From contig JAKGHH010000001.1 of the NCBI GenBank assembly GCA_022828595.1, positions 124,880,999 to 124,944,998 on the forward strand: a DNA stretch of 64,000 nucleotides, given 5' to 3'. Every line of letters begins with the position of its first letter. Position 1 is the stretch's first letter. Below, piece after piece: positions 44,868-56,399 of the stretch. This stretch comes from Nelumbo lutea. Its lineage: Eukaryota; Streptophyta; Magnoliopsida; Proteales; Nelumbonaceae. The notes beneath the pieces were generated by a model, which searched no databases, had not been told where the DNA came from, and worked only from the letters and a program-made list of their open reading frames with translations. A program made the position numbers and the translations under genes.

Positions 44868-45735
44868 AATTGGTTTTAAATTTTACATTTCATTTTCATC
44901 ATTAGTAAAAAATAAATCTTATTTATTATCAATGTTTTCAACTTGTTGACATGGTCAATTGAACCATTCGAACCATCACTCGGCCATGATTCTAGGTTTG
45001 GAAACCATAACTTTGCATTCTGATGTTTGATCGGTGTTATATTTCTTTTATTTTGAGTAACTTTTCAAGATCTATACGTCCTAAAGGCATTATGTGCCTT
45101 GTCTTGACAGTGTTGATACAGAGCAATTTGACTTGTTTGATCTTGATAGTCTAACTGGTGACTTGTGACCCGAAGGCAAAAGCAAGTTGGCCTCCGGGTC
45201 AGTTTTTAAAACATTGTTCATTATATTTATTATTATTTAATATTTCAAATATATGATGTTAAAAATATTATTATTTTTTATTTATATATTTTTGAATTTT
45301 ATTATTTTATTGTGGCAATATGGGTTGGCCCATTTGACCGAAATGGTTTAATTTCTTACCACCACCTAGATGAAAACACTATTTTTTTTCCAGGTAGATT
45401 TTAAAAGTATAAGTTTTTATGTTATTAAAATTATTAATTTATTATATACGAATGTATGTATTTAATTATAGAATTTAATGATGAGAAGAAACAAAGAAGA
45501 CTTAAATATATGATTCAATGAAGGTGAATGCAAATTAATACCTTAAATGTTTGATTTAATGAGAGATAATTGAACGCATTGAATATCTTAAAAGTAATTC
45601 TTTTAAATTCATTTAATATCAATAACTAATTCCCTTATTTGTCCTTACTTTTTTATCAATATATTTAAATATAGAGGGGTAAATTTTTATCATCACAAAA
45701 TTCTAGAAAATTTTTGAGACCATTCGTGCTTTTTA
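44868..45735 (-). repeat. AT-rich dispersed repeat, copy B (inverted)
   Basis: Its reverse complement matches 30700-31900: CCCTCTATATTTAAATATAT, GATTCAATGAAGGTGAATGC on the top strand, AATGGGCCAACCCATATTGC, GGAGGCCAACTTGC, GACCATGTCAACAAGTTGAA and ACTAATGATGAAAATGAAAT. It replaces or separates the 5' part of the gypsy element from the FAR1-like pseudogene next door. Confidence 0.7.
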
Positions 45736-45739
45736 AAGT

Positions 45740-46805
45740 TGTATAGATATGCTATATACATAAACTATGACATGTCTGGAAAGACTTGCTTTATTGCATT
45801 TGCCATTGTTAGATCTTGGTTTGTAAAAATTGTTTTCAGTTACTTCTCAAACATTGCCCTTAGAAAAGATTGGAACACCCACTTAAAAGATTCAGTGCCT
45901 TGATCATACATTAATGCAACTCCAAAAAAGATGGTTTACTTATGATGGTTAACTCCCACAAAAGGAGCAAATGGTCATTTATCCTCATTTGTTTGAAAAG
46001 TAGTATCAAAACAAACATCATCTCCAAAATAACTATAATCAACCAACATCTTTGCATCAATCCAAAAGAGTGAAAGGATGATATATTCTTATCATGCAAT
46101 TTATCGAAATACCTTACTATAGCTCCTATACCTCCATTTTACATGTCCTTCTTCCTTTTAATGTACAAACAACTAGTTGTTATAATCAACATTAGTAAAA
46201 CCAAGATTTTGAATTCCACTAGCTTGTCTACCCATAAACTCTGCCTTAGGACATATACCATTTACTTGGAGTAACAAATTGATATTATGACCTCTTTCAA
46301 ATTCAGACAAACAATATTTTCCATTTTCTTGCATCACAAGCTTAATCATTGCTCCATAACCCGTTCTTGTTATGTCACGATAAAATTTTGCATCAGTTCA
46401 CATTTTATCATTACCACAAAAGCCTTCATGAGAACAACAAAATGTTTTAGTCTTCCAAATACCAGATTTTAACTTGTACCCCTATGATATTCGCACACTA
46501 AAACCTTCATTTCTAGAAAACCCATTATACAAATGGTAAGCATCTTCCAAAGTTTCAAATATCATGTCAACTTTTGGAACCATAAAGTTTTGGTTTACAT
46601 TTATCTCATTGCTTGGTTGTAAGAAATTTTCATTTGAGGGGATAGTGCAAATTCATTTCATATCAAAATTAAGCTTATCTGTAGCACTACATACAACTTT
46701 TAAATCCTAATCAAGTTGATTGTTCTCTATACTCTCATCAAGTTGTGTGTTCTTCTCATTACATTCTTCATTATTTATTCCACTAGGAAGGAAGCTGTTC
46801 CATTT
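45740..46805 (-). pseudogene. FAR1/FHY3-related (MULE-derived) protein, decayed
   Basis: Minus-strand pieces in order: an acidic N-terminal part; FETLEDAYHLYNGFSRNEGF with SVRIS (FAR1 DNA-binding domain, from about 46560); GYGAMIKLVMQENGKY and SEFERGHNINLL; then the transposase-like core (F)HSFWIDAKMLVDYSYFGDD, VCFDTTFQTNED, PFAPFVGVNHHK, FFGVALMYDQ, TESFKWVFQSFLRAMF and TMANAIKQVFPDM. The order equals FAR1-related/MULE transposase proteins. Frequent stops and shifts show it is dead, and the 3' half (SWIM finger) is cut off at the AT-rich repeat. It could be a gene relic or part of an old Mutator-type element; I cannot tell which. Confidence 0.8.
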
Positions 46806-48239
46806 TCTGAAAAAAAAAATAAATAAACAACACAAATCAACTAATATACCAATTTGTTCCAATCATATTTTTAAATTGTAACATGTGGCTATGCTAGCTT
46901 TTTCTATTCTTACTTTCTATTAAAACAAAACATAACTTGATAGAAAAAAAAAAAAAAAAACACTAAGAAGCAAGCAAGAACCTTTTACACAAGAAAAAGA
47001 TCTTCTAAGGAGGTTAGACTTCATTTATATAGTATGAATTCCCATAATTCAAGCATGTGGAGGCAGCGTTTTGCAAATAAAGGTCATTAATTAATTTTTA
47101 GGTAAAAAATTAAAGACATAAAAATGATCATTTACAAGATGAAAGAAAATTATATATTAGAGAATGGTTATGGCAACGAGTGAATTAATTCGCCATCTGG
47201 CATAGAAAAAAAAGGTAATTCAGCATCATCATTTAGCTTCATAGTAGAGGTTGAAAATAAATTGGACCTAGCGATGAATTATGAAATGGTGGGCATATAT
47301 GAGCTTTTTATTTTATATTAAATCAGCTACCTTATTTCTAGTAAAATATACAGTAAAACAACTTTACTTCTAGAATTTTCTTCACACTGAGGAGTTGTAG
47401 AGAATTGTATAACAAATTATCTAAATAGAGATCAATTGATCAATGTGTTAGAACAGTACCATGGGCACTGTATCATTGCAAATTTTAAGTTTTCCTTAAT
47501 GCAATAACAAAATATTAAGTAGTGGCTATTTTAAAAGAATTTCAGTAAACTACAAATATTAAGTAATGGTCTTGCCTAAAATAAAATTGATATCAGGATT
47601 TTCCTGCTTCTTATAAAGTTTGGGTGACCCAAAATTGTCCTTGAAGAATTTCAGTAAACTATAAATTTTTGGAAACTAATTGAATAACCGAAAAAGCAAT
47701 CTGAATTCATAAAAATTATTATGGACTTTTTAAGTATCGTTGGCTATTTGAAAAGGCAAAAGTAAGAGTTGGAGCTTTATTATCTCACCTGTGAAATGGC
47801 AATGGATGATATATCTCCCAAAAAGCGTATTGGCCTTTCACACCGTTGAAGGTTGAACAGTTAATGAGTTAAAAAAAAAAAAAAAACTCCAGTTGCAAAG
47901 GTTTGTAGGGTGCGTTGGAGAGGAAGGGATTAAAGAGAGAGAGAGAGAGGGGGATGAAAATAGATTAAGTTAGCGGGAAGAGTTTTTCGGGATTAAAACT
48001 CTTACTTTTTATCATATGATAAAAGTATAATAATCTGTTGCCAACTGTCAACCCCATTAGTTTATTAAAAGTATGGGATTAAAGAGAGAGAGAGGGGGGA
48101 TGAAAGAGAAGAGTTTTTTGGGATTAATACTCTTATTTTTTGCCATATCATAAAAATATAATAATCTGTTGCCAACTGTTGGGTTTATTAAAAGTATACG
48201 TGTCATGTGGAGAGGGGGTACCATGTATCATCTCCACAA
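46806..48239. other. Intergenic AT-rich sequence
   Basis: No gene recognised. Contains the tandem duplication at 47927-48197. Confidence 0.5.
47927..48197. repeat. Imperfect tandem duplication, unit about 145 bp
   Basis: GGGATTAAAGAGAGAGAG, GGGATTAA-ACTCTTA and TAATAATCTGTTGCCAACTG occur twice in the same order, first at about 47927-48063 and again at about 48073-48197. Confidence 0.8.
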
Positions 48240-48247
48240 TTAGTTGG

Positions 48248-48937
48248 TTGGGGTGTTTACATTAGATGTCAAATCGATCAAATTGACCAAATTGGCCCGA
48301 CTCAACCCGAGTTGGTCGGTTTTTCAAATCATTGGTCGGTTTTGGTTTGTATGAAAGAATAAACCGATAACTCAGTTCGGTTTCAGTTTTCATGTATACA
48401 AACTGAAGCCAAACCAAATCAAACCGATGCTATATTTTTAAGTAATTATTAACTAGTCCCTACCCTATATATTAAATGTTGATATGCTTTATTTGTGTTT
48501 TGTTTGAACTTTAAAAAATTGGTTATTTATGACAAAAATTAAAAACATAAATCCAATACAAATATAATAAAATGGTATAATATTAAATTTAGTTTTATAT
48601 AATTTTAAATATATATTGACAAAAAAATCAGTTTTGCATAAAAAATTAATCGATTAAATATATATATATATATATATTTTAGTTTTGCATAAAAACTAAA
48701 AATAAATAAACTTAAATATAAATAGATATTTAGATAGAGATATTTTAATTTAATATATATATATATATATATATAAACTGACTAAACTGATAAACCGACC
48801 CTTACCGACCCTTTATGTTTGGATCGGTTTTGCTTCAGGGTCAGTTGATTTCGATTTAGCCAATGAGTAAACCGATTAGATCGGATCGGTTGAAAAAATG
48901 ACTCAAATCGATCCAACCCGACCTATGAACACCCCTA
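48248..48937. mobile_element. hAT-like non-autonomous element, 690 bp
   Basis: The left end TTGGGGTGTTTACA and the reverse complement of the right end (TAGGGGTGTTCATAGG) form a 12-bp terminal repeat. The flanks TTAGTTGG (48240-48247) and TTAGTTAG (48938-48945) are an 8-bp duplication with one mismatch. The subterminal parts are rich in TCGGTTT/AAACCGA words and the middle is AT-rich with two (TA)n runs. No transposase is present. It lies about 540 bp beyond the 3' end of the intact amidase gene. Confidence 0.65.
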
Positions 48938-48945
48938 TTAGTTAG

Positions 48946-49478
48946 GGTGTTTGGTACAGTGAAGTTGTGCTGCAGTTTATATTTTAGGTTGATTGATATA
49001 AATTTGTAAGAAATATGTGTCCTCACGTCATATATTAGTGCCATCTCATCTACAAAAATGCATGTGTAATAAACATCAATTTTGAATTTTTAGATAAAAT
49101 TAGTAATTTGTATTAATCAACTCAAAACTTTTGAAGTAAAAAAATCTTTCTCAAACAAATTTTTAATGATGAACCCAAAACCCAACAACACAACACAATA
49201 CCGCTAGTATACCAAATTCCCTAGGTCATCCACAAGCAATTTTCTTGCTTAACCCATCTCGGCAAATTTTGAGCTGGGTATATTGTAAGAGCCCTTATAC
49301 GAGAAGATATACATATATAGACTAATACAACCCGATGCAAAGAAGAACAGATTGTTTTGGATTCCAAGCGATGCATCCACCAAATATTTATATATGATTA
49401 ATTAGTAGTAGTACTACTTGTATCCATATCCATCCATGAGACAATTACATAGATACTCTTAATCAACCAATATGGGTT
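48946..49478. other. 3' flank of intact amidase gene
   Basis: Non-coding; expected to include the 3' untranslated region. No repeat or second gene recognised. Confidence 0.5.
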
Positions 49479-52400
49479 TTAAGGGAGGAAGGTAGGAGGC
49501 TTCCTGATCTTTGTAGCCTGTTCGAAGGCATATGCAATCTCTATCAACTTTGGTTCCGAACCCTTTAAACCAGCAAAACAGATGCCAAATGGCACTCCGT
49601 AACGTTCATATCCCGCGGGAACAGTAATCCCTGGGTAACCCCCAATTGCCAGCACAGGAGTAAAACCTGCACCCGGAGTCACCACCGCGTCCAACTTATT
49701 ACTGATCATCAACTTCTCAAACCCATCTCTTGATAATTTCTCCAAATTCAACAATGTTGCCTTTTCTACATCACCAATGCCGACTGTGCTCTCGGATGCC
49801 AAGAAAATGCTCTGACCATACTTGTCAATTTGTTCCTGTGCACAGATCGAGGCAAGTAATTAATTAATTAATAATATGTAACTTCAGCACTTAATGGCCT
49901 AACCGAACAACACCTACCAATTCTGAAAATTCCTGGTTAAAAGCTATGGCTTCTGCTAACGATCGGATTGGAGAAACGACTAGACTTTTCAGGTAAGCAT
50001 TGAGAGACAGTTTAAACTCAGCCAACAAGGCTGCTCCTTCGCCACTTTGGTTATAATTGAGGATGGCATTGATATCGGTTATTTCCAAATTGTCTATCAA
50101 AATCGCACCCCTTTTCCTGTTTGTGGGTGAACGCGGCAACAAAGTCAGGAAATATCAAACATATTCGTTCCAACTCCGACTCCGAGGGTAGAAGAAAGTA
50201 TATACATATAATAATACTACCGAACGAGGTACTAGTACTAACCTCAGGGTTTTGAAGTGGTGCTTGAAGACTTTGGGCACGACTGTTCCTTGGGAGTAAT
50301 TGAAGAATGGATTTCTGACTATTCCCAGCCTCTTCCCTTCGAGTCCATTGTGCTTCAGAAACTGCTTGTAGCCGCCATGGGGGATGAACTTCGATGCAAC
50401 TTTGGTGGCCTTTTCATCAAAATGATCAAAACCTACTATCGCCTCTAGTACATAAACTGCATCTGATACCGTACGGCAGATTGGCCTGTTCAGGGGTGAA
50501 AATATAATATTTACATGATAATAAGCATCTAGCTTCTATTATGCATATGCTTGATTACTGGCTCAGGTGATCCAAGTATATATGATCGAACTATGAGTAT
50601 CTTTCATGTTTTTCACATACAATTACCATATATAATATTCAAGACTCCTTTATTTCATCATCACCATTTCTATTTTCTTATCTTGTGAAGGTTTAGAAAG
50701 ATAAGTCCTAACCAGTTTGTCAACATCATTTCTATCTGGCTAATGGGTATTATGTTTTCCTAGCTAGATCCCAATTAAGCAATTTTTAGTGTTTCTTGGG
50801 TCGAACTTCTGTAAATTTACATGCTAGTTGGAGGGTTCATCAACCCAGGTTTGAGCTTAGGCTCATAAAGAGCCCAATGGCTCAATTGACAGTTTTGTAT
50901 GCACTCTGTCTGAAACCCTTACCAATATAAAGGACTCAATTGACAGTTTTGATAGCTCCAGTGCACTTCTTAATTACCCGATTGTGTCCTGTCTTGGAGA
51001 GATTGGGATAACCCCAGCTCGGCTGGTGAGTCCAACGGTTGGTTTGATTCCCACGACAGAGTTGGAATTGGCTGGACAGATGATTGAACCGTCTGTCTCT
51101 GTCCCTAATGACACAGCCACCATATTGGCCGCCACTGATATTGCCGACCCACTGCTCGACCCACATGGAGTGGCCGATCGAACGTATGGATTCTGCAGGC
51201 ATCAACCCACGATACGAGTTAATATTACAATATCTAAGCTAAAGGTATGATAAAAATCAATCTCTTTACCCCAAAAAAGGATAATCGATAGCTACAAAAA
51301 TATGAACAAGGACTACCCCAATAGCCCAACATAACCTACCAGATCCCGATTCAATACTTATGAGTTATGATGATGATGGATAAATATTGATAAATGATGA
51401 TGATGATGATGAATGCTTGTTTAGATGTGTTAGAGAATATCAATTTATTTAAGGATTTTATCTAATAATTTAAACTTTTAGTATTCCGATAAGTGGCATC
51501 AGAGTCACTTTGACCAAATGGTCTAGTATTGGGTTCTCATTACCCTCATTATAATCAATTAAGCTTCAGTACAAAGTATGGGTGGACATGTGCTTGTTCA
51601 CATTAGTACTTCAAACCCAATGAACCCTCATGTGAAGGGGCGTGTTAAATAATATTCAAGTACCTCACCTAATAGTTTAAGCTTTTAGTTTGAATGGTTA
51701 TTTGAGAAATGCATCACCTCTAGTCATCACATAAACAGATAATTTTTCATATTTTTTTTCTCTTTTGACATTTTCCACATATTAGAAATTGAAGGCTTCC
51801 AACTAATAAAAGTATTCATGCATAGATTATTTTTCAACTAATGGAAACTTCTACGTAATTTCCACATATTTGGCCAACTGAAATGGGTTGTTTTACATCC
51901 CTGTGTGCGCCATTCAAAAAATCAAAACCAAAACAGATATGTCTCAAGGAAAAAGGAAAAGCAAACGTATATAATTACATCAACACGAAGAAGTCAAGTT
52001 GATCAAGTCGGCCCATATTTAAATTAATGAATATCACCTAATAATCCCCTTTACTCTGACAATAATGAATATGTAAAAGAAGAATTGATTTTGGTCTAAG
52101 CACTGCAATTAAATTAAGCAGACAGAAATCGGACGGCCGCCTTCTATTATGCAGTAAGATGAATTACAGGATCTGGAAAATATGCTTAGTTGGGCCTACT
52201 GATTATGAATATTGTAAGAGCTGAATCCAATTCATCTAACTAGGAAAATTACACCATTTAAACTTGATCACCATTAATTCATTCATTGTGAATTAATTAG
52301 GAACATCTAGAACGCATTAATTTCTACGTTTACAACTCACCAGTCCCTGCCCGCCTCTTGCACTCCAGCCACTGGGTGCCGTGAGTGAACGGAATTCAGA

Positions 52401-52889
52401 CCACTCACTAAGGCTAGCCTTCCCCAAGATGATAGCTCCTGCTTCTCTCAGCTTTTTAACCACACCGGCATCACGAGGAACCACTGAGCCTAACAGCGCG
52501 AATGACCCGGCAGTGGTATTCAGCTTATCCTTGGTCGCAATGTTGTCCTTTATCAGAATTGGGATGCCATGCAGTCCGGATGAGGACCCAGGTGCTCTAT
52601 CCTTGCGTTCTCTATCAGCTTTATCCGCCTGGTACAACGCATCGGGGTTCACCTCGATCACGCCGTGAACAAGCGGATTGAGCTTAACAATCTCGCCGAG
52701 ATAGAACTCGACTAGCCGCCTTGAAGTTAGTTTGTTTTGCTGGAATGCCACCTGGAGATCGTGAACGCTAGCTTCTTTTATAGAGAAATCGTAGTCCGCT
52801 ACAACGGTGCTTGAACTACCTGAGATTATCAGAACAAAAACCGCAGGCGAGAGGACGCGTAAAAGATGAAACTGGCAGTAGACAGCCAT
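49479..52889 (-). CDS. Amidase-signature family protein (probable amidase), secretory
   Basis: Five exons on the minus strand: 52889-52341, 51192-50978, 50485-50243, 50116-49918, 49835-49479. They join in frame to 1,563 nt (520 residues plus TAA), with GT-AG introns. The start at 52889 is chosen because the paralogous pseudogene begins at the same place (MA..C...). An upstream in-frame ATG at 52940 is less likely. Residues about 8-30 are hydrophobic, a likely signal peptide. The active site is visible: Lys114 in ILIKDN, cis-Ser195 in CGSSSGS and nucleophile Ser219 in TDGSI, with the standard 24-residue spacing between serines. The C-terminal half has GGYPGITVPAGY and FAGLKGSEPKLIEIAYAFEQ. It resembles the plant clade of Arabidopsis At4g34880 rather than the indole-acetamide hydrolase AMI1. 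Amide hydrolysis is expected; the substrate is unknown. Confidence 0.93.
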
Positions 52890-53014
52890 GGTTGACCTGG
52901 CAAACGGAAGAATTGCCTGCAATCGCCACAACCACAGCACTTCTCTCTTTGTACGTTTTTGTACCTGGAGATGTGTGAGGATTGGAACCTTTGAGGCTTT
53001 GACCTTCTGAATAG

Positions 53015-53023
53015 ATATAAATA
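53015..53023 (-). promoter_or_regulatory. Possible TATA box of the amidase gene
   Basis: TATTTATAT on the minus strand, 126 bp before the chosen ATG and about 160 bp from the retroposon insertion. The position is reasonable for a plant promoter with a leader of about 90 nt, but the surroundings are AT-rich, so chance is possible. Confidence 0.35.
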
Positions 53024-53202
53024 TTAGAGTAAAATATAATCCTTATTCTAAGCGATGAAAAGGAGATCGTTAGATAACATTATACTAAGGAAATTGTTAT
53101 GAAAATGAAAAGGCAAAAAACAAAAAAGTATAGGATGGGTGGTTATTAGATTGGGCATGTCAAATGCTTAATGTAGAGTGAAGAGACAAGGAATGGAAAA
53201 AA

Positions 53203-53882
53203 AGTCTAGAATAAGGTCCATGTACAAAAGTCTAGGGTGTCTTCGCTAGAGGCTCTCAAAGGGATTTCGTTGGGGGCGGCTCCTTTCAGGCTTCACCTTC
53301 CTCCTTGTTTCTCTCCCTCCATCCTCTCTCTCTCTTTTGAGAGAGCCTCCCTCTCTATGCTTTGAGAGAGTCTCCCTCTCAAGTTTTCTTGAGGTTTTTT
53401 TCTTAAGTTTTCTTAAGGTTTTGTTTTCTCTGTTTGTGATTTGATGCTATTTGAGGTTCTTGCTCAAGCTCGTTGTTCACAGGCAAAGGTAGTCTTTGGT
53501 TTCCTCCTCTGTTAGTTCATGGTTCTCTGGCAATTGCTGTTCATGGTAAGTCCTATTCGCGGTTTTCTGGTTGATGCTGCTCACAGTGAGTTTTCAATGA
53601 TGGCAGTCTTTTGGATTCCACCTCTGTCAGCTTCGTTCACAGTCTGTGGTGGTTCGGTGGATTGGAGATGTGTTTTTTTTCTTCTATTGGTGATTTGTCC
53701 TCACCGTTTTCTCGTTTGCAGAAGATCTTTAGATCCTCCTTCATCTATTGTCTTATTTTGTTCTCTTGAGAAATTGTTCTTGGGTTTTTTGATTGGTCTC
53801 ATCAGCCTTTTTTTTGTATCAATTTCTTGATTGAATGAAATATGATGCTTATGAGCAATTTAAAAAAAAAAAACAAAAAAAA
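53203..53882 (+). mobile_element. Poly(A) retroposon with 17-bp target duplication
   Basis: A segment of about 680 bp ends in a poly(A) tail (53862-53882, interrupted by C). It is flanked by ACAAGGAATGGAAAAAA (53186-53202) and ACAAGGAATAGAAAAAA (53883-53899), one mismatch in 17. This is the signature of LINE-type retroposition. The body is pyrimidine-rich (TTCCTCCTTGTTTCTCTCCC) with no long reliable reading frame and no reverse transcriptase, so it is a 5'-truncated LINE, a non-autonomous retroposon or a processed non-coding transcript. It begins about 300 bp upstream of the amidase start codon. Confidence 0.75.
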
Positions 53883-53899
53883 ACAAGGAATAGAAAAAA

Positions 53900-55984
53900 T
53901 GGGGTTTTCTAGAAGAATGGTGCAAGTGGATAAATGAGTGTATTATTACACCAAAATTACCATGGAGACATATTATCTCCTTATTATTCATTATATTCAT
54001 GTAGGTACTATCTAGTATGCTTCAACAAGCGGAAATGAAAGAAGAGGTAAAGGTATAAAATTGGGAAGAAATTGTCTATGTATAAATCAACTATTTTTAT
54101 TGATGGTTGTATTCTATTTTGCAAAGCGGAGCCAAGGATGCTAAGGCCCTGTTCAGATAGATTTTCAAAAGTATTTTCATATTTTTGAAAGTATGAAAGT
54201 ATGAAAAACACCACATCATGTTTGGATGGCATACTTCATACTTTGAGTTTCATACTTTTTAAAAGTACGAAACCCCTCAAAAGCACGAAGTTGACTTTTA
54301 TTACTTCATGCTTTTATGGGAAAGTTTTGCTTCCATTTCGTGTGGATAAAACCCCTCAATCAAGATTCTCCCATTTGCTTATCGTCTTCAAGCCCTAACC
54401 TCTTTGTTGTCATGGGTTCTTGCTCCACCATCACCCATCCCTAACCACCATTGCCACGAAAAATTGCCGCTGGAAGCGCAGTCCTCATCAAAATCGCAAG
54501 TATGGATCACAGTTTCATATTTTCCCCCTTTTTTAATGTTTTTCTCCATTTCATGAACTATCTTCAAGCTTAATGTTATGTTTATTGCATGTGTTACCAC
54601 CACTGGAATCACTGTTGTCGACTTCTTTGTTTCCTAAACTATTCTTGAAGTTTAATGGAATGTTTTTATTGCTTGTTTATTGTAATGTTATAGATAGCAT
54701 TATCACCTGTACAAAGTCACAAGCTAGAATGCTATAGCTATAATACTAGTATAATTGAACGTTTATTACTTATTCATCAACTGTCTCTGTCGACAAACTA
54801 TGATTCCCCTATTTTTGGCATTCCCATTATCGATTGTTGTGGAGGGTTGTATTTGTGTTTTTCATATGGCATTTCCTTTCCTACTTTGTGAAGATGATCA
54901 TGATTTTCTTGACATGTGTATTGTGGAGCAAGTTTTTTCTAGTTTCCTAAACACTAAACATGAGACATTGCGGTTGGGAGCTTGTTGGCTGATGTTATAG
55001 TGGTTTCCTATGGCATTCCCTTTCCTATACAGTTCTGCTTGTGCATTTGTTTACATAACAGACTTGATATCACTCTTGACTTATACTTTCTACGGCCATT
55101 GATCTATTTGTCTACATCTAAATACCTATATGTTGATCTACATCTAAGTACCTACTTGTGCATTTTACTCTTGACTTATTGCTTATATTCATCCCTACAT
55201 GCCCATATTACTCTAGTGTAGGCTTGTATACTACTGTTGCAGCCACTGATCTATTTGTCTGCTATTGAATGCCCATAATAATCCACTATTAATACCTATG
55301 TGTTGATGGTTGCTAATGTATACATCCCTCAATGCTAGAGCCTTTATTGTAGATGCATGCATGATATGAATAATTACTATTTTTGGTTGATCTGCATGAG
55401 TTCTTACTATGGTGGAAAACATGATCCATGGGAATCCATACTCACACAAACAACTGACACCATTTTTTTCCCAATATTTGCAGCTATCAATTGGAAAATC
55501 TGATCATTTTTTCCAACTTGCCGGGTACAGGTCCATCATTTGTCATTTATCTTTTTTCTATGTTTCCATCTTTCATTCACAATATAATGTATGTCTGTGT
55601 TTTGTTTCTATACACATATATGTATATATGTAACTTTTTTGTATTTTTATTGGTTTGTGTATTTTCATCTTTTTAAATGTTTATAATTGTTTAACAATGA
55701 CATCAAGGATTAACACATTTTCACCAAAAATGTTGAATTGTTGGTTGGCCACCAAATAGAAAAAGCAACTCTATTTTTGGGTTGGTTTTAAGTTTCTACT
55801 TTTTTTATGGGTTTGACTATGATGACAAAAAGATATGATATTGGAAAAACTTACAACCAATCAACTAGCATCATAAAACTAGTAACCAATTAGATGGGTT
55901 TTCATCAAATTCACGAGGAGCTGTGATTGGTCAAAGCCTTTCTAGTATCATGTCTTTCCTGCATCATAGATTTTCCCTTTATTT
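53900..55984. other. Non-coding stretch
   Basis: No domain recognised. GGCCCTGTTCAGATAGATTT at 54146 looks like one end of a MITE, but no partner end was found. Short open frames here have no credible homology. Confidence 0.45.
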
Positions 55985-56395
55985 AAATCATTAATAAAAA
56001 AAATTATTCTTTGTTACACTTATTTTTACTTATATTGTTAATTAATATGGGATTCAATGAAAGATTGGGAATTAATACCCTCAATATAAGATTTAATGAG
56101 AGGGAATTAAACAAGGAGAAATGTAATAATTCAAATTATATTTTGTGTCTTACAATTAGATAATGGCTAAATTAAAAAATAACGGTATTTTAGTAAAAAA
56201 TATGATTTAATGAATGTTAATGGAAGTTATTGCCTTAAATATAAGACTTAATGAAAGGTATTTGAATAAGGATACAAGTGGTTGCTCAAATTACATGTTT
56301 ATCCTTACAATTAGAGGGACTAAATTAAAGAATTGGGGTATTTTAGTAAAATATGAGTTCTACACTCTCATTTACACTTTTAATAGTAGTATAGA
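55985..56395 (-). mobile_element. Helitron-like 5' end on an AT-rich repeat
   Basis: Reading the minus strand from 56395 the sequence begins TCTATACTACTATTAAAAG, which matches the 5' end typical of plant Helitrons (TC, preceded by A). Towards lower coordinates, the top-strand words GATTTAATGAGAGGGAATTA and AAATATAAGACTTAATGAAA occur in two sub-repeats (about 56048-56110 and 56198-56262). They resemble part of the repeats at 30.7 and 44.9 kb. The 3' CTRR end with hairpin was not located, so the lower limit is arbitrary. Confidence 0.4.
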
Positions 56396-56399
56396 TCTA

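Noticed and set aside
50984..51250. Plus-strand open frame over amidase exon 2
   Set aside because: Shadow of the minus-strand exon 51192-50978, which carries the catalytic motifs.
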